The notes: generated by a model not told the origin, from the letters alone. A stretch of DNA of 64,000 bases from Micromussa lordhowensis (GCA_964020085.1 OZ026608.1:14538979-14602978), one strand, 5' to 3'; positions 10,948 to 23,917 are shown, counted from the stretch's first letter. Translations and numbers: made by a program.

Positions 10948-12000
10948 TTAAGGCTGAATTTCAGGCCGATAGCGTTTTATTTCTATCATCTCTATTGGTG
11001 GTGGACTGTTTTCGGGCTGTCTATAATGTAAAATCTCAAGAATAGCGTGGCGCAGTTTTTTGACACGCCAAAAGAAAATGATAGGGTTGCATAGTGATCC
11101 TAGAAGGCGAAATGTCACGACCCAACTCCAGATAACGCTTAAAATATGCGGTTCTAAAATATCTTCAAAATACCCTATGAGAAAAGTAAGAACTATGGTC
11201 GGAATATAAGTTATTACTAATGTGGCCAGAAGAAGCGTTAAAGTTTTGGTCGCTTTGCTTTCTTTCTTTAATCTCTTAGCTTCCTCCCCGGGCAGCTGCT
11301 CAGTTTGTACTCGCTTTATCTGACGTCGCGTTTCAGAGAAGATATAGCAATAGGTGTAGCCGATAACAACAATCACAACCAAGGCGGGTATTGATAGTAT
11401 GAAATAGGTCACCTTCATGTAGAGGAAGTAAAGATCTGTTCCACTGTCAATAACAGCCATGGTAAGTTCATGAAAAGTTGCAAGCAGTGCAATGGCCCAG
11501 GCCACAAGAAGACCAGTTTTAATCCGCTGTTTGGTCACAATGGTCGTGTACCTCAAGGAGTGCTTGATAGAAATGTAGCGATCAATGCTCATTAAAGCAA
11601 GGTTGCCCAAAGAGAGAAAGGCAAGTCCACTCATGGCGACAATGCTAGCCTTTTCTAAGCCACAGTATGGTCCGTCGCTAAAGATACGTGTCAGTTCTAG
11701 CGCGATTTCTATGTTTTGATTAACCAGCCCATTCAGTAAGTCTGCACCCGCCAGGCACGCCACGAGCACGTTTGATGTTGATTGCAGTCGGTGCCTTGTT
11801 GCCACGGCTACGATAACCAGCGCGTTTAACAGCATAGTTGGAAGTACGGCCAATAAATTGATTACAGTCAGAGCAACAAGATTTGGATATGTGATATCGC
11901 TCAGGTATTCCTGTCTCCAAACGAAACCATACATGTAAGGACAGTCTTCGCCCTCTGTATCAGAAGACTGCGTGGTCAAAGGCCAGGAAGTATTCGACAT
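10948..12000 (-). CDS. Rhodopsin-type (class A) G protein-coupled receptor, orphan, single exon
   Basis: About 350 residues from the Met at 12000, stop at 10948. The frame stays open upstream to 12144, but the internal start gives a typical short extracellular N-terminus with an N-glycosylation site (MSNTSW), so I prefer it. Seven hydrophobic segments are visible. TM2 has LVACLAGADLLNGL, TM3 ends in the G-protein contact DRY (MSIDRYISIKHSLRY), a cysteine before TM3 (GPYCGLEK) can form the class A disulfide, TM6 follows a basic third loop (KKESKATKTLTLLLATLVITY), and TM7 has SLCNPIIFFWRV, an NPxxY variant with F in place of Y. This resembles the expanded, intronless adenosine/melanocortin-like orphan receptors of cnidarians; the ligand is unknown. 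A broken relative lies at 30.8 kb. Confidence 0.9.
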   Translation of the reverse strand: MSNTSWPLTTQSSDTEGEDCPYMYGFVWRQEYLSDITYPNLVALTVINLLAVLPTMLLNALVIVAVATRHRLQSTSNVLVACLAGADLLNGLVNQNIEIALELTRIFSDGPYCGLEKASIVAMSGLAFLSLGNLALMSIDRYISIKHSLRYTTIVTKQRIKTGLLVAWAIALLATFHELTMAVIDSGTDLYFLYMKVTYFILSIPALVVIVVIGYTYCYIFSETRRQIKRVQTEQLPGEEAKRLKKESKATKTLTLLLATLVITYIPTIVLTFLIGYFEDILEPHILSVIWSWVVTFRLLGSLCNPIIFFWRVKKLRHAILEILHYRQPENSPPPIEMIEIKRYRPEIQP

Positions 12001-12189
12001 TTTTCTACCGAAGGTAAATGTGTGAAAGTGAACATATATATTAGCAAAATTACCGGGGCTCCCTAAAAATTGAACACGCGTCTCGATGAATTGGAAAGAA
12101 AGTGTATTTAAAGCAATGTAAGGACGATGCCTACTAGTGCGCACGCTTTCTGCGCATCACACAAGGTATGGTTTACACGCCACGCCACG

Positions 12190-12297
12190 CAGTTGTAAAA
12201 TTAAAGCCTGAAAAAAATTCAGGTCTTAACGGGATTCGAACTCATGACCTCTGCGATACCGGTGCAGTGCTCTACCAACTGAGCTATCGAACTATCA
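12190..12297 (-). mobile_element. tRNA-derived SINE, copy 1
   Basis: Minus strand: A-box-like tcgatagctcagttggtag at 12292-12272 and B-box ggtcatgagttcgaatccc at 12250-12232, followed by a cctgaattttttt tail. The acceptor stem does not pair and the family recurs at 12606, so it is a SINE head and not a functional tRNA gene. Confidence 0.7.
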
Positions 12298-12326
12298 TTC
12301 ATTAAATTCATAACTGCTTAAGTTGT

Positions 12327-12331
12327 GTGTA

Positions 12332-12400
<69 letters not shown>

Positions 12401-12500
12401 TGTAAAAGTAAAGGGTTTAATAACAGCGTTTCCACAAGGTGGCTCTTCATCTGTTACTAACAAAGTAACTGTATAACTGTGATGATTAATCATCTTCATA
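12327..12500 (-). mobile_element. (TTAC)n-tailed 3' fragment of a non-LTR element
   Basis: On the minus strand a short unique segment (about 12500-12415) runs into a long (TTAC)n tail at 12400-12332. A tail of this type also ends the non-LTR element at 62 kb (62044-62085), so a 5'-truncated retrotransposon end is likely. The open frame here is just the tetranucleotide read as repeated YLLT. Confidence 0.5.
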
Positions 12501-12605
12501 TCTTTCTCCTCAGTTCAAATATATGATCTTTCATTATGCTCACTTGCATTCGTCATCATCTACTATACGGGTATATTACGAACTCACAACGTAACCAGCT
12601 CCCAG

Positions 12606-12700
12606 TGGCTTGATAGCTCAGTTAGTAGAGCACAGCACCGCTATCGCTGAGGTCATGGGTTCGAATCCCGTTCAGGACTGGATTTTTCAGGCTATTATCC
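12606..12700 (+). mobile_element. tRNA-derived SINE, copy 2
   Basis: Plus strand: A-box tgatagctcagttagtag at 12611-12629, B-box ggtcatgggttcgaatccc at 12651-12669, then tggatttttcagg. Same family as the copy at 12190-12297 and in opposite orientation, with the (TTAC)n fragment between them. Confidence 0.7.
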
Positions 12701-12818
12701 TGTCCTCATATCTTTATCCGCATTTCAAATATATATGATCTTTCGTATATTCACTAGCATTAAGCGTATCCATAACAAAATTCTCTATCGTAATTTGTTC
12801 TCTGCGTGCCTGTTTGTA

Positions 12819-13163
12819 TAGGTAATCATACGGTTTCGAGTTCAATTTGGAATTAATTTGCACGAGTGAGTTTTTCAAAAAGCTGAAATTGCACGAGCCG
12901 CTTTTACTTATTAATAATACAAACATGAAAAAAATCGCGCAGAAAAATTGCCGGAAGATGTTTCTTGAAGCCATTTTTTCGCATTTGAGAAAACTCTTTT
13001 CAGAGTTTGCGTACAAAATTTTTGTCACTGTTTTACATGATATCATTGGCCTACAAAATTTCTCATTGTCTTTCTGCCAATCATTATCCAGGATTACGAT
13101 GTGTAATTTGCACTGGTGTTACACTTTTTGCACCGGTGTTACACTTTTTGCACTGGTGTTACA

Positions 13164-13196
<33 letters not shown>

Positions 13197-13221
13197 GAGA
13201 AATTTTTTCATGTGTATTATT
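12819..13221. mobile_element. Second copy of the fold-back (one arm) plus MITE seen at 9.8-10.25 kb
   Basis: 12819-12905 matches the left arm of the fold-back at 9810; its right arm is deleted and the sequence jumps to the MITE at 12913-13221. The MITE starts aataatacaaacatg and ends catgtgtattatt, giving inverted termini, with the same three cactggtgttacac units inside. The two copies flank the GPCR gene. Confidence 0.65.
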
Positions 13222-13295
13222 AGGCACGTAATCGGCGCATGCATGATCACATGAATGTCCAATTACAAGTAACGACTTTTTGTGGTTGGATACCT

Positions 13296-13560
13296 ACGCC
13301 ATTCGCACGTCAATTATCCGAGCTTTAATGGCTTCCTTCTCGATATTTCCTACATTTGTTAAAGCCTATGAAAAGCGCTTCAAACTCTGTCTCTCAAAAT
13401 AATTTTTCAAAAACTTACAAATCCCGAAATTTGTTATAGATACGATTAACTAGTAATTTGACCTCGATTCTTATAATTTAGGGTACGTGTAATCGTGCTC
13501 GCATGCAGTTGCAAATCGAGGTCGCGTTTCGCGCTCGTTTGTTTTTGATTGTACTCCGCT
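13296..13560. repeat. Left part of a dispersed repeat, related to 31845-31990
   Basis: Shares the order ttgctcgtcaatta, atttccta...ttt, ttatgaaaagcgct, gaaatttgttattgatacga with the segment at about 31850-31995, with many differences. The matching right part is at about 14640-14755. The interval between holds other insertions, including the large fold-back at 13651. Confidence 0.4.
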
Positions 13561-13650
13561 CGGTCCTATTACTATTACTTACAAAAAAAAACAAAGAAAA
13601 CACGCGCGCTGATTGGTTTAAAATCGTATTTTAATTTAACAACTAGACTA

Positions 13651-14058
13651 TTGCCTAGTTTCAAACCGTGAGGGTCTAGGTACGAGTCTGTAAATTATGG
13701 GATTAGCAACTATTGATTCACATAGTCTGAAAGAGCTTACCGAGATTCACAAGATTCCCTTGTTTGGTGTTAATCAGGCTAGTTTTCACTGAGATACAGC
13801 CATTTGAAAATGTCAAAATTTACAAAGAAATGTATGGCAATCCGGACGCTGTCCGACACGACGTCCGGATGCCATACATTTCTTTGTAAATTTTGACGTT
13901 TTTAAATCGCTGTATCTGGGTCAAAACTAGCCTGATTAACACCAAACTTAGGAATCTTGTGAATCTCGGTGTGCTCTTTCTGACTATGTGAATCAATAGT
14001 TGCTAATCCTATAATTTACAGACTCGTACCTAGACCCTCACGGTTTGAAACCAGGCAA
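13651..14058. repeat. Large fold-back element, arms of about 185 bp
   Basis: 13651-13835 is the near reverse complement of 13872-14058 (few mismatches), around a 36-bp centre that is itself palindromic (ccggacg ... cgtccgg). Outer ends are ttgcctagtttcaaaccg and cggtttgaaaccaggcaa. No coding capacity. The length and quality of the arms suggest a recent origin or conversion-maintained identity. Confidence 0.85.
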
Positions 14059-14900
14059 TGAGGCTGGATTTCGAGGTGATGAGCTCAGCAGTTTCTGACA
14101 GGTGCGTTTTTCATAAATCTTCGTTCTACAATCGACCATAATTGATACTAGAAATATCGGACTTCATCGAATATTTTTGCAGGCAAAAACAAACATAGCA
14201 TATAGGCAAAAACTAAACTTCGGGAATCAAACAGAGCGAAGTTTAAAGGAACTTGATAAGAAATTTAAAATATTTTGCAACTCTTTTGTGAAACTGCTAG
14301 GGCAATTCATTCACTTTAGATTTAGTTTTTCAATATTTAGATACAAGGAATAAGTTTAGAAAATTTTTCATAGTTAAGAACAATATTATACCTTGCTAAT
14401 TTTGCAACTTTCTGCACACAGTTGGTTTCTATTTCAGAGAGCGATTAATAGACTGGTACCGAAGACCGCAGTCATTTAATGGACTAAATTTTATTTTCAA
14501 TCAGTAGCTATTCCAATTTTTGATTTAACGCTTATTAAAAAAGTGGAGGAAAACAATGCCTTTGGTCTGACAAGCAGCTGTTTTTGGCTGCTTAAGCCTT
14601 GTAATCGTATTTAATCGTAATTCTCGCTCGTGATTGGTTCTCCGCACACCTATTGGACTCGCAATTTGAAATCGCCCTCGTTGCTACATGCGCTTGTCCG
14701 ATTTTGAAATTACTCGCCCTATTATATTACTCCCTGAATTGTATTCCACTTGGCCTTTTTTTTTAGATCAAAACCAACGATTTTTTTGTCAAAGAAAAGA
14801 AAATCAAAGAATCAACCATGGCGAGATCCATTAATGTTTTAAAATAAAATGAAATAAAGTCTCCAATGTGCCTTCATGTTTAGTTGATCGTTGCTAATAA

Positions 14901-17900
14901 GACATAAATACGGCCTCGTTATTTTTTGTTTTTTATGCATAAATCGCCTGAACATTGTCACTTAATCTAACACTACAATGACCATAGCACAACTCACAGC
15001 TAAGCTGTCAAAAAGAGAAAACGAATCAAAAATTAAAATAAAACAAATAATAATAATACCAAAAATATATTCTCCGCTTTTTCTGTTTTCTGTGCGATCT
15101 CCATCATTTTTTCAGGTGAAATGAATAAATTTTCAGCACAGTTTTGAGATAATACGTCTATTGCTAGTAAAAATCATTTTTAAACTCATTATTAGTGACA
15201 AAACTGAGTAATTTTTGTTTTTTAATATTTACTACAGACTCGAATTTAAAGTGGTATTCACTCTGCGATAAGTTGCGATAAGTGATACAAAAATAAGCGA
15301 AATATCATGCTTATACGTTTTACTACTTACGCATTTAGACCTGTCACCTTCATATTTGTTAACAAGCGTCGTGTTTTAAAATACCGGCAAAATAGATAGT
15401 AAAACGAGGTAAGGATTTTTTCCCCTTTTTGACAATGCTTAAATAGTCTAAGAAGGTAAATGCAAAACGGACAAGCACTTTTCGATCTCTCTTTCTGCAA
15501 AGAGTTATGCGCCTGCACTTTGACTGAATAGAATGTATGTCAACTGCCTGTTGAAAAAATGTGAGTGAAAATCTTAAACTTACTTTAGACAAGGAGACGA
15601 GCTAGGCCAAAGCGCTGAGCAAGTTTTCTATCTGATCGTTATGCGTATTCTTTGACATTGCCAAGTGATGGCCGCAACTTAAAGAGACAGTAGGATTCAG
15701 TATAACAGCTGACTATGAGAGTTTTTATTCTTCCTCTGAAACAATTGCCTCTGATGAATTTCAGTCCAGTCTGCGCTGTTTGTTTGAAGACTGCTTTGAA
15801 ACCAAGGACGTTACCCAAGTTAGTTACTGTTAGTTTTAGAAATCTGTCTGTTACGTGTATCCAAATATGGTAGCGTTGCCTGTTAAAAATACGTTTGTGG
15901 CACCTTTATGAAAAGGTCGGGAATGCTTGAACCCCTAAAGGAGACCAATCTTGGTTTTGGCTCGAGCCTTATTCGACCCCTTAAAGATACCATTTAAAAT
16001 TACCAGCCGCTGATTGTCGATTACCATCTGCTGTTCAGAAAGGGAACCCGCGCTAGTAGATCAGCCTTGAGAAACCGGGGAAAATCGAGCCTAAAAATGG
16101 AAATAAGAGCGGTTGTTATATTTTATTTCTTCAAGTTCACCCTTAAAGGTGCTTTGACAGCTAAAAATTGTGGCGTTTCGTCATGAACATTCTAAAATGA
16201 GACCAGAATCCCTGTTTTTATACCCCTAAGCGAGACGACCAACATCGCCAACCTTTTCATATGGGCCTCCACGGACAATTTTTGAATCTTAGTGAAAGTC
16301 TCGTGAAAATAAGAGTGAACATTTCAGAGAAATCGCGCCGTTCGATTTTCAGAAACATTGGCTTTAATATCAACTGGTTTGGGGGACTATCTTGCTTTTT
16401 TTTTGTTTTTATTATATAAAAATTGACCCTTCGACTAAATTTTGTCGGTCAAGAATTTAAAACTTCTCGATCGGAGATATGGCATGGATTGCTGGGAAAT
16501 CCAGTCAGGAAAGCAGCTACGTTATATAATCATTCAGCTGTTGGTTCATTTGCTATTATTATGCAAAAAGTATGGCTTGAAATGTCTTTGTAACGTACTC
16601 GAGATCAATTACACACACATATACATATCCTTTTTTTTTTTTTTCAGTTCTTGCATAATCTAGTTGCTGTAAACCATAGTGTAAGTTATTGGTATCAGCT
16701 TTCTTATAGGAAACCGAATCGAGCAGACACTTAAGCTTGCATTGGTTTAACAATTTTGCGTTTTTGCTTAACGCTTCCATGGAAATACCGATTGCCTTAA
16801 AAATAAGAGTTTTCAATCTATTTCCAATGACTGGGGTACTTTTGACTTCAATCCGATCAAGGCAAAGCTAGTAAAAGGCTGATTAAAAATGAATATTACG
16901 CCAATAGCAAGTGCTGGTTCTGTGTTTTTATCTACTTTATGGAATCACGATTTTAAACCAATCGACGCGCGTATTTTCTAAATGACCATATCACAGAGCT
17001 TTTACCTAAAACAGCTGCTTTGGGACTAGTGACTCATCGTGTCCTGCACTTTTTAAAAAGCGTTGAATTTAAAAAGAAATGTTACTTTTCTATGCTAGAT
17101 GAAATGAAAATTAAACTGTTTCTAAATCATGATTAAAGGATAATTTAAAATTAACGTTTAGGTAAAAATCGACCTTTTTGGCGTTAATTTTTAGTACAGC
17201 AAAAGGACCATTTGAAACAAATTCGCGGCTTTTAAGACGTATAAAAACATACAATGTAGCCTATTTTCGTCAAAACCAACAAGCGACCAGTAATTAGTAT
17301 CCATGGGATAAAATTCCTCAGTTAACACTTGTTTTATTGCACGGAAGGAAGATGTTGGAAAGTTTTTTTTTGTTTTGCCACACAAGTGTGGGAAGAATCC
17401 ATCATTTGTAAAGTTTATTTAAACAGAAATGAGATTTTATCTCAGAAAAGAAACCCTAAGTTCCAAATCCTTCCGAAAAATTTTAAATTTGACAAAAGAC
17501 TAGACGACATATTATTTTAGTTAGAGAAATCCTTTAAATACCTTGTTTTTACCAAAATTTTGTGTTTTGAATTCATTTTTTTATAAGTTCTTATGAAATA
17601 TCGAGACCAGAAAACAATACGTTATTTTAATTCTCAATCTTTTTTTCCAATTTGGTCTTCAATCGGAGCAAGAGAAGACTGGTAAAATCTGATTGAAAAC
17701 GGGTTATGTGTCTAGTTGGGACAGGCTTAGAAAGGTTGCTTGCATTGTCCTTCACTTTCGTACGAACCTCCTTCGCTTCTTCTCATTTTTCTCCGTAGAC
17801 TCGAAGAAAGTTAATCAGAAGCATTTGTTAATTACAGAATGGATTAAAACCACACTAAGTTTATCGTTAAATTTTTTAAGGTTGGTTCAACACTCGCAAA

Positions 17901-19422
17901 GACAAAAGCGCGCATTACAGACAAGCAGACAGGTGCTAGGGTTCTGCCAGTCAAAACATATTAGAAAAGGAAAATATGACTTTCAGCTGTATTGAATGAA
18001 ATTGTGAAGCTCTCTCGGCAACCGTAACAAGTTAAGAACTAATTTGCGTTTACTGTCATCTTCAAAATTCATGTCCACAGCATGTATGTATGTAGTAGGA
18101 TAGTTATGCATTTTGTTGTGATATAGATAAAAGTTGATGTTGTAAAGCAGTGGCTTCAATAAATACAACTTTATCTTCAACTTGATTTGTTATGCAGGTT
18201 TCACGAAATGTAAAACGTTGAAAATTTTGTTGAGTCTCGTTTTCCTTTGTTAGTTTTAAATAAACTGCGTCGACAAACTTGGTCAGAAACTACAAAGAAA
18301 GCAAATATTTAATGCTAGCTAAAGTTTAACGAGACAATCTCCTTCACGAAAACATGGTTGCAACGTGCGAGAAACTTCCGCAAACGAACTGGGTATCACA
18401 TCTAAAAATAACTTACGAGGGATTACATGGGTATGTAAGGGCTATATGGGAGATATACTCTCTTACATTGATCTTCGCATGCTTATCATCAAGGGATAAT
18501 TTTGGAAACACGTGGTCGAAATAGTTCTTTTAACCATGGAAAAACTTTAAAAAAATTTTACGAGAGTGTTTCGAGAAAATTGCGGGAAAACTTCCAAGGC
18601 GTCAAAATACAACAAAAACAAACTATTTTAAAATGAAATGGAACACTATATCCGAAAGAATTGACTAAGTGGTATTTTCGTCTGAAATAAATCTTCTAAC
18701 TTACATCTAATGACCTTGGGGGAAAATCTTAGAGAAATCGCGCTATTAGATTGGGGTGTTAGTTTGCTTTTCTGAAATAATAACAAACTGAAAATAAAAA
18801 TAAAATATTGACTGAACCAAGGGGTAGGATCCCTGATTTACAAGTGTGGGAACAGAAAAGTTCTCACCCCTTCTGTTCATTCTACAGCACATTTCAACAG
18901 TGGTTTTCGGATGTACAACATACCTAGGTGCGCGGTCACCTTGGAACTTGGGAATGGGGGTTGCGGTTTGGCAGTAACCCCTTAACGAAAACAAAAAAAT
19001 TACACAATGCCCGAATACGGTAGTGCTGAAATCGTGATGGAAACGATCTCAAATTGCAAAAAAAGGGGGCGCAATTCTTATGCCTAACGAAAGTGTCATA
19101 ATTCCAAAAATAATTATTTTGAAACCTCGCAGTCTCTATGATCTCGATCGACAGCCTACCAAACCAGAAACCTATAAAGAAAATGTCATTTCTTTCTTTC
19201 TCTATGCTGAGCAGTTCAAAGAATGCTCTTTTTGGAGCCGCTTTGATTCTGTTGTTGATTCTTTGTTGTTGATGGGATATTGGGAATGGAAATAATGTCC
19301 ATATCGTGGATAATACCCGAATTCTTCGTATCATTTCACTTTAGGTCCGTTTTGGCAAAGCAAACGCCAGAGAAAGAAGCCTACAGGTGTCAGTTTTCTC
19401 CCATGAGCGGCTAGTATCACAA
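14901..19422. repeat. Tandem array unit 1 (about 4.5 kb)
   Basis: First of three head-to-tail copies; the shared boundary motif is gacataaatacggcctcg. Compared with units 2 and 3 it lacks the segment found at 20420-20870 (only a short joint remains at about 15905) and lacks the fold-back found at 21977 in unit 2. Open frames of 60-100 codons occur on both strands but most differences between copies change the amino acid, so I see no evidence of coding. Splice-like motifs are present but no known exon. Confidence 0.85.
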
Positions 19423-20829
19423 GACATGAATACGGCCTCGTTTTTGTTTTGTTTTTTTTTTTTATGCATAAATCGCCGGAACATTGTCACTTAATCTAAC
19501 ACTACAATGACCATGGCATCAACGACTCACAGCTAAGCTGTCAAAAAGAGAAAACGAATCAAAAATTAAAATAAAACAAATAATAATACCAAAAATATAT
19601 TCTCCGCTTTTCTGTTTCCTTGCGATCTCCATAATTTTTTCAGGTGAAATGAATAAATGTTCAGCGCAGTTTTGAGATAATACGTCTATTGCTAGTAAAA
19701 ATCATTGTTAAACTCATTATTAGTGATAAAACTGAGTAATTTAATATTTATTACAGACTCGAATTTATAGTGGTATTACCTCTGCGAAGGTGCGATAAGT
19801 GATACAAAAATAAGCGAAATATCATGCTTATACGTTTTACTACTTACGCATTTAGACCTGTCACCTTCATATTTGTTAACAAGCGTCGTGTTTTAAAATA
19901 CCGGCAAAATAGATAGTAAAACGAGGTAAGGATTTTTTCCCCTTTTTGACAATGCTTAAATAGTCTAAGAAGGTTAATGCAAAACGGACAAGCACATTTC
20001 GATCTCTCTTTCTGCAAAGAGTTATGCGCCTGCACTTTGACTGAATAAAATGTATGTCAACTGCCTGTTGAAAAAATGTGAGTGAAAATCTTAAACTTAC
20101 TTTAGACAAGGAGACGAGGCCAAAGCGCTGAGCAAGTTTTCTATCTGATCGTAATGCGTATTCTTTGACTCTGCTGAGTGATGGCCGCAACTTAAAGAGA
20201 CAGTAGGATTCAGTATAACAGCTGACTATGAGAGTTTTTAATCTTCCTCTGAAACAATTGCCTCTGATGAATTTCAGTCAAGTCTGCGCTGTTTGTTTGA
20301 AGACTGCTTTGAAATCAAGGACGTTACCCAAGTTAGTTACTGTTAGTTTTAGAAATCTGTCTGTTACGTGTATCCAAATATGGTAGCATTGCCTGTTAAA
20401 AATAAGTTTGTGGCACCTTGAGCTTCTGTACTCGCTGATTCGAATCTGATTGGCTCATAATCGTAATCAGCACTCTGGATATCGGCTAGGAAAGGAAAAA
20501 GGAAAAAAATCAATAAAAAGAAAAAAAAGGGAATTTTAGCAGACAGCGAATTTTAGTATTCTGGCAAAGTGTCCGATACAGAACTACTTCAGTAACTTAC
20601 TCCGAAAGCACAGAAAGAACGTCAACACTTCAAAAAAGTGAAGAAGCTCACAAAAGTGATCAGATGATAAAATGCTTATTGACTGAGTAAGGTCGGGCCG
20701 GACGGGAAAATAGTTGGCTCTTGTGGGACGACGGTCCGTATTTCCTGACCCAGACCCAGGCCAAGGTGAAATCAAGCTGTTTTGTTCATTATCGATTTCT
20801 TCACGTCTAGCCCATGCAGAGTACAGTAC

Positions 20830-20861
20830 CCCCTCCCCAGGGTGCAGACCCTGGGGAGGGG
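20830..20861. repeat. GC-rich perfect hairpin in units 2 and 3
   Basis: 13-bp perfect arms (ccctccccagggt and its complement) around gcag. The same hairpin is in unit 3 at 26381-26410. It is absent from unit 1, whose deletion removes it. It sits in a GC-richer patch that differs from the surrounding array. Confidence 0.85.
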
Positions 20862-21976
20862 CCATTCTTTATGACAAGGTCGGGAATGCTTGAACACCTA
20901 AAGGGGACCAATCTAGGTTTTGGCTCGAGCCTTATTCGACCCCTAAAAGATACCATTTAAAATTACCAGCCGCTGATTGTCGATTACCAGCCGCTGTTCA
21001 GAAAGGGAGCCCGCGCTAGTAGATCAGCCTTGAGAAACCGGGGAAAATCGAGCCTAAAAATGGAAATAAGAGCGGTTGTTATATTTTATTTCTTCAAGTT
21101 CACCCTTAAAGGTGCTTTGATAGATAAAAATTGTGGCATTTCGTCATGAACATTCTAAAATGAGACCAGAATCCCTGATTTATACCCCTAAGAGAGACGA
21201 CCAACATCGCCGACCTTTTCATATGGGCCTCCAGGGACAATTTTTGAATCTTAGTGAAAGTCTCGTGAAAATAAGAGTGAAAATTTCAGAGAAATCGCGC
21301 CGTTCGATTTTCAGAAACATTGGCTTGAATATCAACTGGTTTGGGGGACTATTTTGCTTTTTTTGTTTTTATTATATAAAAATTGACCCTTCGACTCAAT
21401 TTTGGTCGGTCAAGAATTTAAAGCTTCTCGATCGGAGATATCGCATGGATTCCTGGGAAATCCAGTCAGGAAAGCAGCTACGTTATATAATCATTCAGCT
21501 GTTGGTTCATTTGCTATTATTATGCAAAAAGTATGGCTTGAAATGTCTTTGTAATTTACTCGAGATCAATTACACACACATATACATATCCTTTTTTTCA
21601 GTTCTTGCATAATCTTGTTGCCGTAACACATAGTGTAAGTTTTTGGTATTAGTATTATTTTGAATGACTGGGGTACTTTTGACTTCAATCCGATCAAGGG
21701 AAAGCTAGTAAAAGGCTGATTAAAAATGAATGTTACGCCAACAGATCGTGCTAGTTCTGTGTTTTATCTAGTTATGGAAACACGATTTTAAACCAATCGG
21801 CGCGCGTATGTTCTCTGAGCTATTTTCTAAATGACCATATCACAGAGATTTGCCCAAAACTGCTGCTGTGGGACTAGTGACTCATCGTGTCCTGCACGTT
21901 TTAAAAAGCGTTGAATTTCAAGGAAAACGTTACTTTTCTATGCTAGATGAAATGAAAATTAAACTGTTTCTAAATC

Positions 21977-22227
21977 AATTTTTACGAAAATGACGACACA
22001 TTTGAAAGTAGAATTAAATTGAAGTCAAATTTGAATTTATAATATAATACTACTTTATTTAGTATTATATTATAAATTCAAATGTAACTTAATTTAATTC
22101 AGTATTATATCATAAATTCAAATGTAACTTCAATTTAATTCTACTTTCAACTGAAGATGGTCGTTGAGCGACCGAAACATGTCCTACAAATTAAGTTTCA
22201 AATGCGTCGTCATTTTCATAAAAATTG
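21977..22227. mobile_element. Fold-back element in array unit 2, 31-bp inverted ends
   Basis: The 31 bases at 21977-22007 are the reverse complement of 22197-22227 with two mismatches. Inside is an AT-rich tandem of a tataataaattcaaatgtaac unit and a ctgaagatggtcgttgagcg motif like the 3' ends of Penelope-like elements. The counterpart in unit 3 is 27874-28134. Unit 1 has no element here (near 17129). Confidence 0.75.
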
Positions 22228-22546
22228 TTGTCAATTTGCTTCTGTTTCTCATGATCAGAGGATAATTTAAAATTAACGTTTTGGTAAAAATCGATCTTTT
22301 TGGTGTTAATTTTTAGTACAGCAAAAGGACCATTTGAAGCAAATTCGCGGCTTTTAAGACGTTTTGTGACCAAACAAACAACTGACACATTATAAAAACA
22401 TGCAATGTGGCCCATTTTCGTCACAACCGAAAAGCGACCCGGTAGTAATTCGTATCCATGGGATAAAATTCCTCAGTTAACACTTGTTTTATTGCACGGA
22501 AGGAAGATGTTGGAAAGTTTTTTTTTGTTTTGCCACACAAGTGTGG

Positions 22547-22596
22547 TCGGCCTTATGTGCTACCGAGCACGAAGAGGATTAAGTAAGTAAGTAAGT
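22547..22596 (+). mobile_element. 50-bp truncated retrotransposon tail with 12-bp target duplication
   Basis: The insert ends in (TAAG)n and is bracketed by two exact copies of acacaagtgtgg (22535-22546 and 22597-22608). Units 1 and 3 have a single copy at the matching place (about 17381 and 28445), so the empty site is directly visible. This is the signature of target-primed reverse transcription. Confidence 0.88.
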
Positions 22597-23917
22597 ACAC
22601 AAGTGTGGGAAGAATCCATCATTTGTAAAGTTTATTTAAACAGAAATGAGATTTTATCTCAGAAAAGAAACCCTAAGTTCCAAATCCTTCCGAAAAATTT
22701 TAAATTTGACAAAAGACTTGACGACATATTATTTTAGTTAGAGAAATCCTTTAAATACCTTGTTTTTACCAAAATTTTTTGTTTTGAATTCATTTTTTTT
22801 ATAAGTTCTTATGAAATATCGAGACCAGAAAACAATACGTTATTTTAATCTTCAATCTATTATCAATTTGGTCTTCAATCGGAGTAAGAGAAGACTGGGA
22901 AAATCCGATTGAAAACGTGTATGTGTCTAGTTGGGACGGGCTTAGAAAGGATGCTTGCATTGTCCTTCACTTTCGTACGAACCTCCTTCGCTTCTTCTCA
23001 TTTTTCTCCGTAGACTCGAGGAAAGTTAATCAGAAGCATTTGTTAATTGCAGAATGGATTAAAACCACACTAAGTTTATCGTTAAATTTTTAAGGTTGGT
23101 TCAACACTCGCAAAGACAAAAGCGCGCATTGCAGACAAGCAGACAGGTGCTAGGGTTCTGCCAGTCTAAACATATTAGAAAAGGAAAACATGACTTTCAG
23201 CTGTATTGAATGAAATTGTGAAGCTCTCTCGGCAACCGTAACAAGTTAAGAACTAATTTGCGTTTACTCTGTCATCTTCAAAATTCATGTCCACAGCATG
23301 TATGTATGTAATAGGATAGTTATGCATTTTGTTGTGATATAGATAAAAGTTGATGTTGTAAAGCAGTGGCTTCAATAAATACAACTTTATCTTCAACTTG
23401 ATTTGTTACGCAGGTTTCACGAAATGTAAAACGTTGAAAATTTTGTTGAGTTTCGTTTTCCTTTGTTTGTTTTAAATGAACTACGTCGACAACCTTGGTC
23501 AGAAACTACAAAGAAAGCAAATATTTAATGCTAGCTAAAGTTTAACGAGACAATCTCCTTCACGAAAACATCGTTGCAACGTGCGAGAAACTTCCGCAAA
23601 CGAACTGGGTATCACATCTAAAAATAACTTACGAGGGATTACATGGGTATGTAAGGGCTATATGGGAGATATACTCTCTTACATTGATCTTGGCATGCTT
23701 ATCATCAAGGGATAATTTTGGAAACACGTGGTCGAAATAGTTCTTTTAACCATGGAAAAACTTTAAAAAAAAATTTACGAGAGTGTTTCGAGAAAATTGC
23801 GGGAAAACTTCCAAGGCGTCAAAATACAACAAAAACAAACTATTTAAAATGACATGAAACACTGTCCGCAATAATTGACTAAGTGGTATTTTCGTCTGAA
23901 ATAAATCTTCTAACTTA

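Noticed and set aside
12190..12700. tRNA genes (cloverleaf-like A and B boxes)
   Set aside because: The acceptor stems do not pair, copies share non-tRNA tails and occur in several places: SINE heads.
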